Source of the DNA: an uncultured Ectothiorhodospiraceae bacterium
GTDB taxonomy: Bacteria > Pseudomonadota > Gammaproteobacteria > Nitrococcales > Nitrococcaceae
DNA: 64,000 nucleotides
Assembly (NCBI GenBank): GCA_913056385.1
Contig: CAJXND010000003.1
Location: 18,690 to 82,689, forward strand
Direction of reading: 5' to 3'
Shown here: piece after piece, positions 29,928 to 41,901 of the stretch
Layout of the letters: each line of letters starts with the position of its first letter
How positions within the stretch are numbered: the first letter of the stretch is position 1
Translations under genes and position numbers: made by a program
The notes under the pieces: model-generated
What the model was told of the DNA's origin: nothing
Seen by the model: the letters and a program-made list of their open reading frames with translations, nothing else
Database searches by the model: none

Positions 29928-31576
29928 GCCGGTTTCAGGTTCTCCCGGGAGTCCTCGACCATGGCGTCGATGGCGTCGGGGTCCACCCGGGTCATGAGCG
30001 GCTTGAACGCGGCGATGTCATGATTGAGCAGCGGCTGCCCGGCATCGGACCAGTCCATGGCCCGGATCTGCAGGAAGTCCTCGGCCGCCGCGGTGGTCTG
30101 CGGCAGCACCGGCTTGAGGTAGAGCATGAGCAGGCGGAACAGGTTGAGCCCGGTGGTGTTGATGGCCTGCACGTCCTCGGCCGCATCCGGATCCCTGGCC
30201 AGCACCCAGGGCTTTTTCTCGTCGATGTACTGGTTGGCCTCGTCGGCCAGCGCCATGACCTCGCGTACCACCCGCGAGTACTCGCGATCCTCGTAGAGCC
30301 CGGCGATGGTCTCGGCGCGGGCACTCATGCGCCGGAACAGCTCCGGGGTGTCGAGTCGGGGGCCGAGGCGGCCATCGAAGCGCTTGTTGATAAAGCCGGC
30401 GCAGCGGCTGGCGATATTCACGAGCTTGCCCACCAGGTCGGCATTCACCCGCTGGGTGAAGTCCTCGAGGCTCAGGTCGATGTCGTGGACGCCGGTGCCG
30501 AGTTTGGCGGCGAAGTAGTAGCGCAGGTACTCCGGATTGAGATGCCGCAGATAGGTCTCGGCCATGATGAACGTGCCGCGGGACTTCGACATCTTCTGGC
30601 CGTCGACGGTGAGAAAGCCGTGGGCACAGACCCGGGTCGGCGTGCGAAAGCCCGCCCCATGGAGCATCGCCGGCCAGAACAGGGCGTGGAAATAGACGAT
30701 GTCCTTGCCGATGAAGTGATAGAGCTCGGCCTGCGAGTCGGGCCCCCACCAGGTGTCGAAGTCCATGCCCAGCCGGTTGCAGAGGTCCTGGAAGCTCGCG
30801 ATGTAGCCGATGGGCGCATCCAGCCAGACATAGAAGTACTTCCCCGGGGCATCAGGAATCTCGAAGCCGAAGTAGGGGGCGTCGCGGGAGATGTCCCAGG
30901 CGCGCAGCCCGGCGTCGAACCACTCCTGGAGCTTGTTCGCCACCTCGTCCTGCAGCCCTTCGCTGGCGGCCCACTCGCGCAGCATCGGCTCGAAGTCCTG
31001 CAGCCGGAAGAAGAAATGCTCTGATTCCTTCTGCACCGGGGCCTCGCCGGAGATCACCGAGACCGGATCGCGCAGCTCATCCGGCGAGTAGCTGGCACCG
31101 CAGGCCTCGCAGTTGTCGCCGTACTGATCATTGGCGCCGCAGCGTGGACAGGTGCCCTTGATGTAGCGGTCGGGGAGGAACATGCCCTCCCGGGCGTCGT
31201 AGGCCTGGGTGATGACCTGGCGATCGATCCAGCCGCCATCACGCAGGCGCGTGTAGATCAGCTCGGCGAAATGCCGGTTTTCCTCGGAGTGGGTGCTGTA
31301 GTAGTTGTCAAAACCGATATGGAAGCCGGCGAAATCCCGCCGGTGCTCGGCGCCTACCTGCTCGATGAGCGCCTCCGGGGTGATGCCGCGCTCGCGTGCC
31401 TTGAGCATGATCGGCGTGCCGTGGGCATCGTCGGCGCAGACATACCAGCACTCGTTGCCCTGCAGCTTCTGGAAACGCACCCAGATGTCGGTCTGGATGT
31501 ATTCGACGAGATGGCCCAGGTGGATCGGGCCGTTGGCATAGGGCAGGGCACTGGTCACCAGGATCTTGCGGCTCAT
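29924..31576 (-). CDS. metG: Methionyl-tRNA synthetase (short form without C-terminal tRNA-binding domain)
   Basis: [14 protein letters not shown], zinc-binding [26 protein letters not shown]. Confidence 0.96.
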   Translation of the reverse strand: MSRKILVTSALPYANGPIHLGHLVEYIQTDIWVRFQKLQGNECWYVCADDAHGTPIMLKARERGITPEALIEQVGAEHRRDFAGFHIGFDNYYSTHSEENRHFAELIYTRLRDGGWIDRQVITQAYDAREGMFLPDRYIKGTCPRCGANDQYGDNCEACGASYSPDELRDPVSVISGEAPVQKESEHFFFRLQDFEPMLREWAASEGLQDEVANKLQEWFDAGLRAWDISRDAPYFGFEIPDAPGKYFYVWLDAPIGYIASFQDLCNRLGMDFDTWWGPDSQAELYHFIGKDIVYFHALFWPAMLHGAGFRTPTRVCAHGFLTVDGQKMSKSRGTFIMAETYLRHLNPEYLRYYFAAKLGTGVHDIDLSLEDFTQRVNADLVGKLVNIASRCAGFINKRFDGRLGPRLDTPELFRRMSARAETIAGLYEDREYSRVVREVMALADEANQYIDEKKPWVLARDPDAAEDVQAINTTGLNLFRLLMLYLKPVLPQTTAAAEDFLQIRAMDWSDAGQPLLNHDIAAFKPLMTRVDPDAIDAMVEDSRENLKPA

Positions 31577-31632
31577 GAACGCTCCGCGCTGACTAACGGT
31601 AAACCGGCATTATGCCAGAGCCGTCGGGCCCG

Positions 31633-32148
31633 TTATGAGACCAGTTTGAAACTGGCGACGACCGCCTCCACGCTGGCTGCCGGATCGCACTGGCTGACAT
31701 CGACGCCGACGTCGGCATGCCGACGGTACAGCGCCTCGCGTTCGTGATACAGCGCGGCGAGGGACTGTCCGGCCTCACGGGCCAGACCGCGGGTCGCGAT
31801 ATCGTTGACCCGGTCGAGGATGACCGGCAGCGCGACGTGCAGATGTACGATGAGGCCGTTGCGTCGCAGATGCGCCATGGCCGGGTCGCTGTAGACGGCG
31901 CTGCCGCCGGTGGCGATAACGTGATGCCGGCAGTCCAGTGCGATCAGCGCGTCTGCCTCGATACGGCGTAAAGCCCGATGGCCATCGGCGTCGACGATGG
32001 CCTGGAGGCTGCGTCCCGCCTGCTGCTCGATGAGCCGATCGGTATCGGTGAAATCCAGTCCCAGTCGCCGGGCGAGCAGAACGCCCACCGTGCTCTTGCC
32101 GGCGCCCGGCATGCCGATGAGCACGATATTCGAGCGGGTGGAGGTCAT
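31633..32148 (-). CDS. aroK: Shikimate kinase family protein
   Basis: VLIGMPGAGKSTVGVLLARRLGLDFTDTDRLIE, ATGGSAVY; ATG at 32148. Confidence 0.85.
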   Translation of the reverse strand: MTSTRSNIVLIGMPGAGKSTVGVLLARRLGLDFTDTDRLIEQQAGRSLQAIVDADGHRALRRIEADALIALDCRHHVIATGGSAVYSDPAMAHLRRNGLIVHLHVALPVILDRVNDIATRGLAREAGQSLAALYHEREALYRRHADVGVDVSQCDPAASVEAVVASFKLVS

Positions 32149-32290
32149 CCCTGCAATCTGCCGCAGCCCTCTCCGCCGGACAAGCCCCCCGGGCGGGCTC
32201 AACCCCGCGGGGAGCGTGTTTAATGCGGCAGGCGGGGGAGGTTAGACTCGCCACCCATCATGCGTTGAAAACCGATGCCGAGGAGCCGCC

Positions 32291-33385
32291 ATGTCTGCAC
32301 TGACCCGCGAGGCCGTCGAAAATGCCCTGTCACACTGGATCGAGCCGAGCCTGGGCACGGATCTGGTCAGCGCCGGTGCGCTGGAGGACGTGCGTATCGA
32401 CGGGGACGCGGTCCATGTCGCGCTCCGGCTGGGGTTTCCCGTCGATCACTACCGCCCGGCGCTCGAGCGCGCGGTGTCCGACTGCGTTCGCGAGGCCGCC
32501 GGTGCCGAGCGGGTCGAGGTGGCGATCGACTGGGCGATCTCCGCGCGTCAGGTGCAGGCGACCCTGAAGCCGCTGGATAATATCCGCAACATCATCGCCG
32601 TGGCCTCGGCCAAGGGCGGTGTGGGCAAGTCCACGACCGCCGCCAACCTTGCCCTGGCCCTGGCGGGCGAGGGTGCCCGCGTGGGGATCCTGGATGCCGA
32701 TATCTACGGCCCAAGCCAGCCGCGGATGATGGGCGTGGCCGGGCGCAAGCCCGACAGCCCCGATGGCAAGACCATGCATCCGCTGGAGAACCACGGTGTT
32801 CAGGTCATGTCCATCGGCTTTCTGATCGAGGAGGATTCGCCCATGGTCTGGCGCGGGCCGATGGTGACCCAGGCACTGACCCAGCTTCTCAACGACACCC
32901 GCTGGGAGGCGCTGGACTACCTGGTCATCGACCTCCCGCCGGGGACCGGCGATATCCAGCTCACGCTGTCGCAGAAGGTGCCGGTGGCCGGCGCGGTGGT
33001 GGTCACCACGCCCCAGGACATCGCCACGCTGGATGCGCGCAAGGGCGTGCGGATGTTCGAGAAGGTGAAGGTACCGGTACTGGGTATACTCGAGAACATG
33101 AGCCTGCATGTCTGCTCGCAGTGCGGGCACGAGGAGCACGTATTCGGTGCCGGGGGCGGCGAGCGGCTGGCCGAGCAGGAGGGGGTCGAGCTGCTCGGCT
33201 CGCTGCCGCTCGAGATCGGCATCCGCGAGCATGCGGACAGTGGCGAACCGACGGTGGTCTCCGAGCCGCAGTCGCCGGCCGCGGAGCGCTACCGGGAGGC
33301 GGCGCGCCGGACGGCGGCGCTGCTCTCGCGGCAGGATCCGGACGGCGCCAGCCGGTTCCCGAACATCGTCGTTGACGACAACTAG
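32291..33385 (+). CDS. apbC: Fe-S cluster carrier ATPase ApbC/Mrp
   Basis: AKGGVGKSTTAANLALAL, LVIDLPPGTGD, NMSLHVCSQCGHEEHVFG. Confidence 0.94.
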   Translation: MSALTREAVENALSHWIEPSLGTDLVSAGALEDVRIDGDAVHVALRLGFPVDHYRPALERAVSDCVREAAGAERVEVAIDWAISARQVQATLKPLDNIRNIIAVASAKGGVGKSTTAANLALALAGEGARVGILDADIYGPSQPRMMGVAGRKPDSPDGKTMHPLENHGVQVMSIGFLIEEDSPMVWRGPMVTQALTQLLNDTRWEALDYLVIDLPPGTGDIQLTLSQKVPVAGAVVVTTPQDIATLDARKGVRMFEKVKVPVLGILENMSLHVCSQCGHEEHVFGAGGGERLAEQEGVELLGSLPLEIGIREHADSGEPTVVSEPQSPAAERYREAARRTAALLSRQDPDGASRFPNIVVDDN

Positions 33386-33400
33386 AACAGGGGCAGGGCA

Positions 33401-33964
33401 ATGAGCATCAAATCCGACCGCTGGATCCGGGAAATGGCCGCGGGGGGCATGATCGAGCCATTTGAACCGGGGCAGGTGCGGGACGCCGGCAGCGGTCGAA
33501 TGATCTCCTACGGCACATCGAGCTATGGCTATGACGTGCGCTGTGCGGATCACTTCAAGATCTTCACCAACATCAACTCGGCGGTGGTCGACCCGAAGCA
33601 TTTCGACGAGTCGAGTTTCGTCGACGTGCGCTCGGATGTCTGCATCATCCCGCCGAACAGTTTTGCCCTGGCGAGCACCGTGGAGTACTTCCGCATTCCG
33701 CGCAACATCCTGACCATCTGCCTGGGCAAGTCCACGTATGCCCGCTGCGGGATCATCGTCAACGTCACGCCGCTCGAGCCGGAGTGGGAAGGGCATGTGA
33801 CGCTGGAGTTCTCCAATACCACCACGCTGCCGGCGAAGATCTACGCCAACGAGGGGGTGGCGCAGATGCTCTTCCTGGAATCCGACGAGGTCTGCGAGGA
33901 GTCCTACAAGGATCGTTCGGGCAAGTACATGGGCCAGCGCGGGGTGACCCTGCCCCGCCCCTAG
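33401..33964 (+). CDS. dcd: dCTP deaminase
   Basis: [47 protein letters not shown]. Confidence 0.96.
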   Translation: MSIKSDRWIREMAAGGMIEPFEPGQVRDAGSGRMISYGTSSYGYDVRCADHFKIFTNINSAVVDPKHFDESSFVDVRSDVCIIPPNSFALASTVEYFRIPRNILTICLGKSTYARCGIIVNVTPLEPEWEGHVTLEFSNTTTLPAKIYANEGVAQMLFLESDEVCEESYKDRSGKYMGQRGVTLPRP

Positions 33965-34725
33965 TCGGGGAGGCCGTCGACGTCGGCGAGGACCAGCCGG
34001 AAGTTCCGGCTGCCGTCTTCCCACTGCTCAACCTGGACGGCCAGATAGTGCAGCGCCGGCGCGACCCAGAGGACGGTCCGGCGATCGCTGTCGGTATCGC
34101 TGCGGCGGATGCGCAGGGCCTCGAAGCGCCCGGCGGGGGTCTCGACGGTTTCTCGGCCGTCGATAGTGAGCAGGTAGGTCTTGAGCTCACCGCCATCGGC
34201 GATGCGGTAGACGAGCTGCTCGGTGTCGGCCGGGCGGGCGGCGAGATCATGCATGAGCTGCAGCGGGCTGATGACCCGATCGATGGTGTCGCGGGTGATA
34301 TCCATGCGCCATGGCCAGTCGGCGACATCGTTGACCACCTCCAGCGCCGCCCAGTCGAACCGGAGCTCGGCCTCGCGGGCCTTGTCGTCGCCGCTGCGCT
34401 TGTAGCGGTAGACATCCGGGCGGAATCCCGCCGAGCCGACGTGGCCGATGCTCATCTCGCGGACTTCGCTGGCGTAGACCATCCGGGCGATGCCCGTGGG
34501 GCGGGTGTGCAGTCGATAGTAATAGCGGCCCTCCGCCGGTCGGCGGAATTCGAGATCGGCGCGCCCCAGCGTGAACCCGGCCTTGCGTACCTCGTAGATG
34601 GCGGTGAACGGCGGGATGGCCTCGCCGGTCGACTCGTCGGCGTGCGCCCCGGATGCGCTCCATGCCAGTGTGGCGGCCAGAACGAGCCCCGCCAGGGCGG
34701 ATCGCGCGCCAGCGAGCCGGTTCAT
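33961..34725 (-). CDS. DUF3108 domain-containing secreted protein
   Basis: Signal peptide and [21 protein letters not shown] / ...[21 protein letters not shown]; adjacent to purN. Confidence 0.82.
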   Translation of the reverse strand: MNRLAGARSALAGLVLAATLAWSASGAHADESTGEAIPPFTAIYEVRKAGFTLGRADLEFRRPAEGRYYYRLHTRPTGIARMVYASEVREMSIGHVGSAGFRPDVYRYKRSGDDKAREAELRFDWAALEVVNDVADWPWRMDITRDTIDRVISPLQLMHDLAARPADTEQLVYRIADGGELKTYLLTIDGRETVETPAGRFEALRIRRSDTDSDRRTVLWVAPALHYLAVQVEQWEDGSRNFRLVLADVDGLPD

Positions 34726-35383
34726 GAGACCGCTTCGGGCTCCAGACAGGGCGGTGAGTTGAGCGGCTCATCGTCAAGCCACACCCTGCCTCCCTTCAGC
34801 GTCACCCGCCCCTCGGCGATCCAGCGCACCACCTCGGGGTAGAGCCGGTGTTCCATGGCCTGGACGCGATCCTGCAGGGTCTCGGCGGTATCGCCGGGGT
34901 GGATGGGGACCGCCGCCTGGGCGATCACCGGTCCGGCGTCGAGTTCCGGAATGACGTAATGCACGCTGCAGCCGTGGCGGGTCTCGCCGGCGTCGATGGC
35001 CCGCTGGTGGGTATGCAGCCCCCGGTAGGCCGGCAGCAGCGAGGGATGGATATTGATCAGGCGGCCCATGAAACGGGTCACGAAGCCGTCGGTGAGGATG
35101 CGCATGAAACCCGCCAGCACCACCAGATCCGGCGACACGGCGTCGAGCCGCCCGGCGAGCGCCTGATCATAGCGTTCGCGGTCGGCGAATGCCCGGTGAT
35201 CGAGCACTTCGGTGTCGATGCCGGCACGCTCGGCACGGGTCAGGCCGGCGGCGTCGGGGCGATTGCAGATCACCCGCTCGACGCGCCCCGGGATGTCGCC
35301 GGCGGCGACCGCGTCGATGATCGCCTGCAGGTTCGTGCCACTGCCGGAGATCAGGACGGCGATGCGAAACGGCTGCTCCCCGC

Positions 35384-35387
<4 letters not shown>
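34722..35387 (-). CDS. purN: Phosphoribosylglycinamide formyltransferase
   Basis: [43 protein letters not shown] start at 35387. Confidence 0.95.
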
Positions 35388-36442
<1,055 letters not shown>

Positions 36443-36532
36443 GGCGTTGCTCCGAGTCTTGCTTTGATCGTTCCGGTCGGCCGCTCATGGTACCGTAAAA
36501 CCCCATTTGCGGACGTTCCGGATACCGAACCG

Positions 36533-37555
36533 ATGAGCTTTGCCCTGCGAGCGATCTGCCTGCTGATCCTGCTCTGCGGCCTGCTGCCGGCGGCGCTGGC
36601 GCAGTCGCCCCCGGAGGCGGTGCTGGTCCCGGTGGCGGATGAATCGGAATCGGTCCGCGATCGTGCGCTCGGCCGGGCCATGGATGACATGCTGGTGCGG
36701 CTCACCGGCGATCCGGCGGTGACCGGTACCGATCTGGCCGAACGGCTCCGCGCCTCCGCCGGGCGCTATCTGGCCGGCTTCTCCTACCGCACCGCCGACG
36801 AAGAGACCGGCATGCGGCTTGCGGTGCGATTCGACCAGACCCTCCTGCGCCGGGCGCTCGGCGAGGCGGCGGTCGCCATCTGGCCGGCGCCACCGCCCAC
36901 CGTGGTCGTCTGGCTCGCCGTCGAGCGGGCGGATGAGCGCTTCCTCGTCGATGGCGAGCAGGGCGTCGCGCTGCGTGACCGTCTGCGGGCCACGGCGGCA
37001 TCGTCCGGTCTGTCTCTGCTCTTCCCGCTGATGGATCTGCGGGATCGCCGCGACCTGGGCTATGCGGATGTGGCCGGGGGTTTCGCCGACCCGATCCGCG
37101 CGGCATCGGCCCGCTATGCCGGTGAGGCGGTCCTGGCCGGCCGGCTGCAGGTCGCCGATGATGGTATGGTCGCGGCGCGCTGGCTGCTCCTGCCCGGCGA
37201 CGGGGAGCCCGTGGAGCGCTGGCAGGCCGAGGCCGATGCCATGGACGCCGCGCTGGCCTCCGCGGTCGGGGTGCTGGCGGGACGCCTGCGGCCGGTTTAT
37301 GCCTATGTCCCGGATCCGGATGCCGGGCGTCGGGTCACGCTGACGGTGGATGGCATTGATTCGCTTGCCGATCATGGTCGTCTGGAGGACTATCTCGAGG
37401 GGCTCGCTGGTGTGGAGCGGGTCTTGACCACCGCCGTTTCCGGCGGGCAGGTGCGGATGCAACTCGCCGTGAGCGTCGATGAGGCCCGTGTCCGGGAGGC
37501 GCTGGCCCGGGACGAGCGACTGGGCGAGGCGGACGGCGGGTACCGCTGGCGCTGA
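36533..37555 (+). CDS. DUF2066 domain-containing secreted protein
   Basis: Signal peptide MSFALRAICLLILLCGLLPAALAQ; between purM and hda as in many gammaproteobacteria. Confidence 0.8.
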   Translation: MSFALRAICLLILLCGLLPAALAQSPPEAVLVPVADESESVRDRALGRAMDDMLVRLTGDPAVTGTDLAERLRASAGRYLAGFSYRTADEETGMRLAVRFDQTLLRRALGEAAVAIWPAPPPTVVVWLAVERADERFLVDGEQGVALRDRLRATAASSGLSLLFPLMDLRDRRDLGYADVAGGFADPIRAASARYAGEAVLAGRLQVADDGMVAARWLLLPGDGEPVERWQAEADAMDAALASAVGVLAGRLRPVYAYVPDPDAGRRVTLTVDGIDSLADHGRLEDYLEGLAGVERVLTTAVSGGQVRMQLAVSVDEARVREALARDERLGEADGGYRWR

Positions 37556-38255
37556 TGGGCAACTCCATTTCGGGCGCGCAATTGGCACTGGATTTCCGCT
37601 GGAGCGTTGCCGCGGATCTGGCATCGTTCGTGCCGCTGGGTAATGAGCAGGCGGTGGCGACGGTGGCGGCGCTGGGCGGCCCGCCCGGGCAATCCCTCTA
37701 TCTGACCGGCCCGCCGGGCAGCGGCAGGAGCCACCTGCTGCAGGCCGCCTGCGGTCGGGTCAGTGAGGTCGGTGGCCCGGCGGTCTACGTCCCCCTCGTT
37801 GAGCATATTCGCGGGCCGGTCGCCCAGCTCGATGGTCTCGAGGGCCTGTCACTGGTCGCTATCGATGACCTGGACTGCCTGGCCGGCCGGGATGACTGGC
37901 AGGAGGGCGTGTTTCACCTCTACAACCGGCTCCGCGACGCCGGGGGGCTGATGGTGGTCTCGGCATCGGCCGCGCCCGCGGCGCTCGGGCTGGCGCTCCC
38001 GGATCTCGTCTCGCGGCTCGAGTCGTTGCTGCGGTTGCGGCTGACGGCGGCGGATGACGACCGGCGCCGGCGGATCCTGGCCGGCGCGGTGGCTCGTCGG
38101 GGACTTGATCTGCCGGAGGCGAGTACCGAGTACCTGCTGCGTCACGAGGCCCGCGATCTGGGGCATCTCATGGCCGTCGTGGAGCGGCTGGATGCCGCTT
38201 CGCTGCAGGCCGGCCGGCGCCTGACCGTGCCGTTCATCAAGTCGGTACTGGGGGA

Positions 38256-38271
<16 letters not shown>
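37555..38271 (+). CDS. hda: DnaA regulatory inactivator Hda (DnaA-like AAA+)
   Basis: LYLTGPPGSGRSHLLQAAC, LVAIDDLDCLAG, FHLYNRLRDAGG. Confidence 0.9.
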
Positions 38272-39620
<1,349 letters not shown>

Positions 39621-39633
39621 GCGTCCGCGCAAA

Positions 39634-39662
39634 TTGACCGATATCAAGTTTCCCGCGATACT
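39634..39662 (+). promoter_or_regulatory. FNR/ANR-like box overlapping the -35 of a predicted sigma70 promoter upstream of cytochrome c genes
   Basis: TTGAC-CGAT-ATCAA at 39634-39647; TTGACC (39634-39639), 17-bp spacer, GATACT (39657-39662). Confidence 0.65.
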
Positions 39663-39695
39663 TACGCCCTGGGATGACCGGCTGAGAGGAGCACA

Positions 39696-40034
39696 ATGAA
39701 CAGCATGCGATGGATGGCGGTGGGGGCGGCTGCGCTCCTGCTCACGCTGCCGGGCGTGAGCGCCGCCCAGGGCAACATCGAAGCAGGCCGCGCCAAGGCC
39801 TATACCTGTCTCGGTTGCCATGCCGTGGAGGGCTACCGCAACGCCTATCCCTCCTACCGCGTGCCCAAACTCGGCGGCCAGCACCAGGAATACCTCGTGT
39901 CCGCGCTCCAGGCCTACAAGAACGGCGACCGGCAGCATGCCACCATGCAGGCGCTGGCGGCCACGCTGAGCGAGCAGGACATGCTGGACATCGCCGCGTA
40001 TTTCGAGGCCGAGGGCCGGGGAGGCGCGGAATGA
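39696..40034 (+). CDS. Periplasmic monoheme class I cytochrome c (c4-like)
   Basis: Signal peptide, CLGCH heme motif, GGQHQEYLVSALQAYKNGDR. Confidence 0.9.
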   Translation: MNSMRWMAVGAAALLLTLPGVSAAQGNIEAGRAKAYTCLGCHAVEGYRNAYPSYRVPKLGGQHQEYLVSALQAYKNGDRQHATMQALAATLSEQDMLDIAAYFEAEGRGGAE

Positions 40035-40381
40035 ATCGCTGGATGTGCATGATCGGCACGGGCCTGCTTGCCGCCGCCGGTATCGCCCAGGCCCAGTCCA
40101 TTGGTAACGTCGAGGCGGGGCGGGCCAAGGCCCAGGCCTGTATCGCCTGCCACGGCGAGACCGGGGCCGCCGACAATCCGGCCTTTCCCATGCTGGCCGG
40201 CCAACACGCCGACTACCTGCTGCACGCCCTTGAGGCCTACAAGAGCGGCGATCGGCAGAACGCCATCATGAACGGTCAGGCCGCCGGGCTGAGCGAGCGG
40301 GACATGCGCGATCTGGCCGCGTTCTACGCCGCCCAGGATCCGGCCGTTCAGACGCTGGAGCGTCGCGCCGCCAACAGGTAG
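40031..40381 (+). CDS. Periplasmic monoheme class I cytochrome c (c4-like)
   Basis: Signal peptide, CIACH heme motif, AGQHADYLLHALEAYKSGDRQNAIM; ATGA overlap with upstream gene. Confidence 0.9.
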   Translation: MNRWMCMIGTGLLAAAGIAQAQSIGNVEAGRAKAQACIACHGETGAADNPAFPMLAGQHADYLLHALEAYKSGDRQNAIMNGQAAGLSERDMRDLAAFYAAQDPAVQTLERRAANR

Positions 40382-41190
40382 CGGTAGCCCGTCCGGTAAT
40401 CCGGATAGCGCAGGCAATAGCCGTCGGCGAGCAGCCGCTGGTTGCTGCAGCGCCGTCCGCGGCCGGTGCCCGCCTCGCGGGGTGGCGGCGGCATTCCCAT
40501 CCCGGCGGCCAGCCAGTCCATGATCTCGCACTGCGTGCAGGGTGCGTCATCAACGCCGATGTAGACCGGTGCCGGCGCCTCCAGGGCCCCGACATGGGCC
40601 AGAGCGCCGGCACAGTCCACCTCGTGGATTCGGTTGGTGTAGCGGGGCGGATCGCCCTGGCAGGGTGCGTTGCGCTCCACCCGGCGAATCAGCGCCTCCC
40701 GCCCGGGACCGTAGATGCCGGCGAATCGCACGATCACGGCGCCCCCGGGGTGGGTGTCGGCGACCGCCTCGGCCTCAAGCAGCCGTCGGCCCGAGAACCG
40801 GGTCGGTTCCGTGGGGCTGGCTTCATCCACCCAGCGGCCGTCGTCCTCACCATAGACGCCGGTACTCGAGACAAAGACCAGCCGGGCCGAATGATTGCCG
40901 CTCTCCTGCAGCGCCCGGCAGAGTCGCTGCATTCCGCCGACGAAGGTCCGCTGGTAACCCGCGTCGTCATAGCGGTCCGGGGTGAGAATCGCATAGACCC
41001 GGTCGAGTCCGGTGGGCAGGCGCGTGGCGAGGTCGTCATCGAACAGGTCCGCCCGGCAGGGGGTAATCTCGGGTGGTAACGCCTCGGGGTTGCGCCGCAG
41101 GCCCGTGACGTGATGCCCCGCGGCGGCGAGTTCCCGTCCCAGTCGGGTGCCGAGCCGGCCGCAGCCGGCGATGAGAATGCGCTTGGCCAT
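40348..41190 (-). CDS. NAD(P)-dependent epimerase/SDR family protein (YeeZ-like)
   Basis: RILIAGCGRLGTRLGRELAAAGHHV Rossmann motif, VSSTGVYGEDDGRWVDE. Confidence 0.82.
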   Translation of the reverse strand: MAKRILIAGCGRLGTRLGRELAAAGHHVTGLRRNPEALPPEITPCRADLFDDDLATRLPTGLDRVYAILTPDRYDDAGYQRTFVGGMQRLCRALQESGNHSARLVFVSSTGVYGEDDGRWVDEASPTEPTRFSGRRLLEAEAVADTHPGGAVIVRFAGIYGPGREALIRRVERNAPCQGDPPRYTNRIHEVDCAGALAHVGALEAPAPVYIGVDDAPCTQCEIMDWLAAGMGMPPPPREAGTGRGRRCSNQRLLADGYCLRYPDYRTGYRYLLAARRSSV

Positions 41191-41232
41191 GATCGCCTAG
41201 AATAGCGTCAATACCGCCAGGGAGGACAAGCC

Positions 41233-41901
41233 TTGAGTGCCAATCGCCTGGCCCGCCTGCGGGCCACGCTGGACCGCCGCCAGCCCGATCTGCGGGTGCT
41301 GCTGGATGGCGTCCACAAACCCCACAACGTGAGTGCGATTCTGCGCACCTGCGATGCGGTTGGGGTCTATCAGGCCCACACCGTCGTCGGCGGCGGTCGG
41401 CTGGATATCCATCGTCACTGCGCGGCCGGCGCCGGCCAGTGGATCAGAACGTGCACCCACGATCACGTCATCGAGGCCATCGCCGCGGCCCGCGGTGACG
41501 GATTGCGGGTCTACGCCGCGCATGCCTCGGACCGGGCCGTGGACTTCCGGGCGGTGGATTATACCGCCCCCTGTGCCGTCCTGATGGGCGCCGAGCTATG
41601 GGGCGTGAGCCGGGTGGCGGCGGACCAGGCCGACGGCCATATCGTCGTGCCCATGGCCGGGCTGGTGGAATCGCTGAACGTCTCGGTGGCCGCGGCGGTG
41701 ATCCTGTTCGAGGCGCAGCGCCAGCGCCAGGCGGCGGGTTGCTACGACGCCCCGCGGCTCGATCCGGACTGCTACCGACGCACGCTCTTCGAATGGCTGC
41801 ACCCGCGAATCGCCGAGCACTGCCGGGCGCAGGGCGTGGATTACCCCGCGCTCGACGACGACGGCGACCCGATCCGCCCGCGCAGCACCGATACCACCTG
41901 A
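41233..41901 (+). CDS. trmH: tRNA (guanosine(18)-2'-O)-methyltransferase
   Basis: SPOUT motifs LMGAELWGVS, IVVPMAGLVESLNVSVAAAVILFEAQRQR; TTG start. Confidence 0.9.
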   Translation: MSANRLARLRATLDRRQPDLRVLLDGVHKPHNVSAILRTCDAVGVYQAHTVVGGGRLDIHRHCAAGAGQWIRTCTHDHVIEAIAAARGDGLRVYAAHASDRAVDFRAVDYTAPCAVLMGAELWGVSRVAADQADGHIVVPMAGLVESLNVSVAAAVILFEAQRQRQAAGCYDAPRLDPDCYRRTLFEWLHPRIAEHCRAQGVDYPALDDDGDPIRPRSTDTT

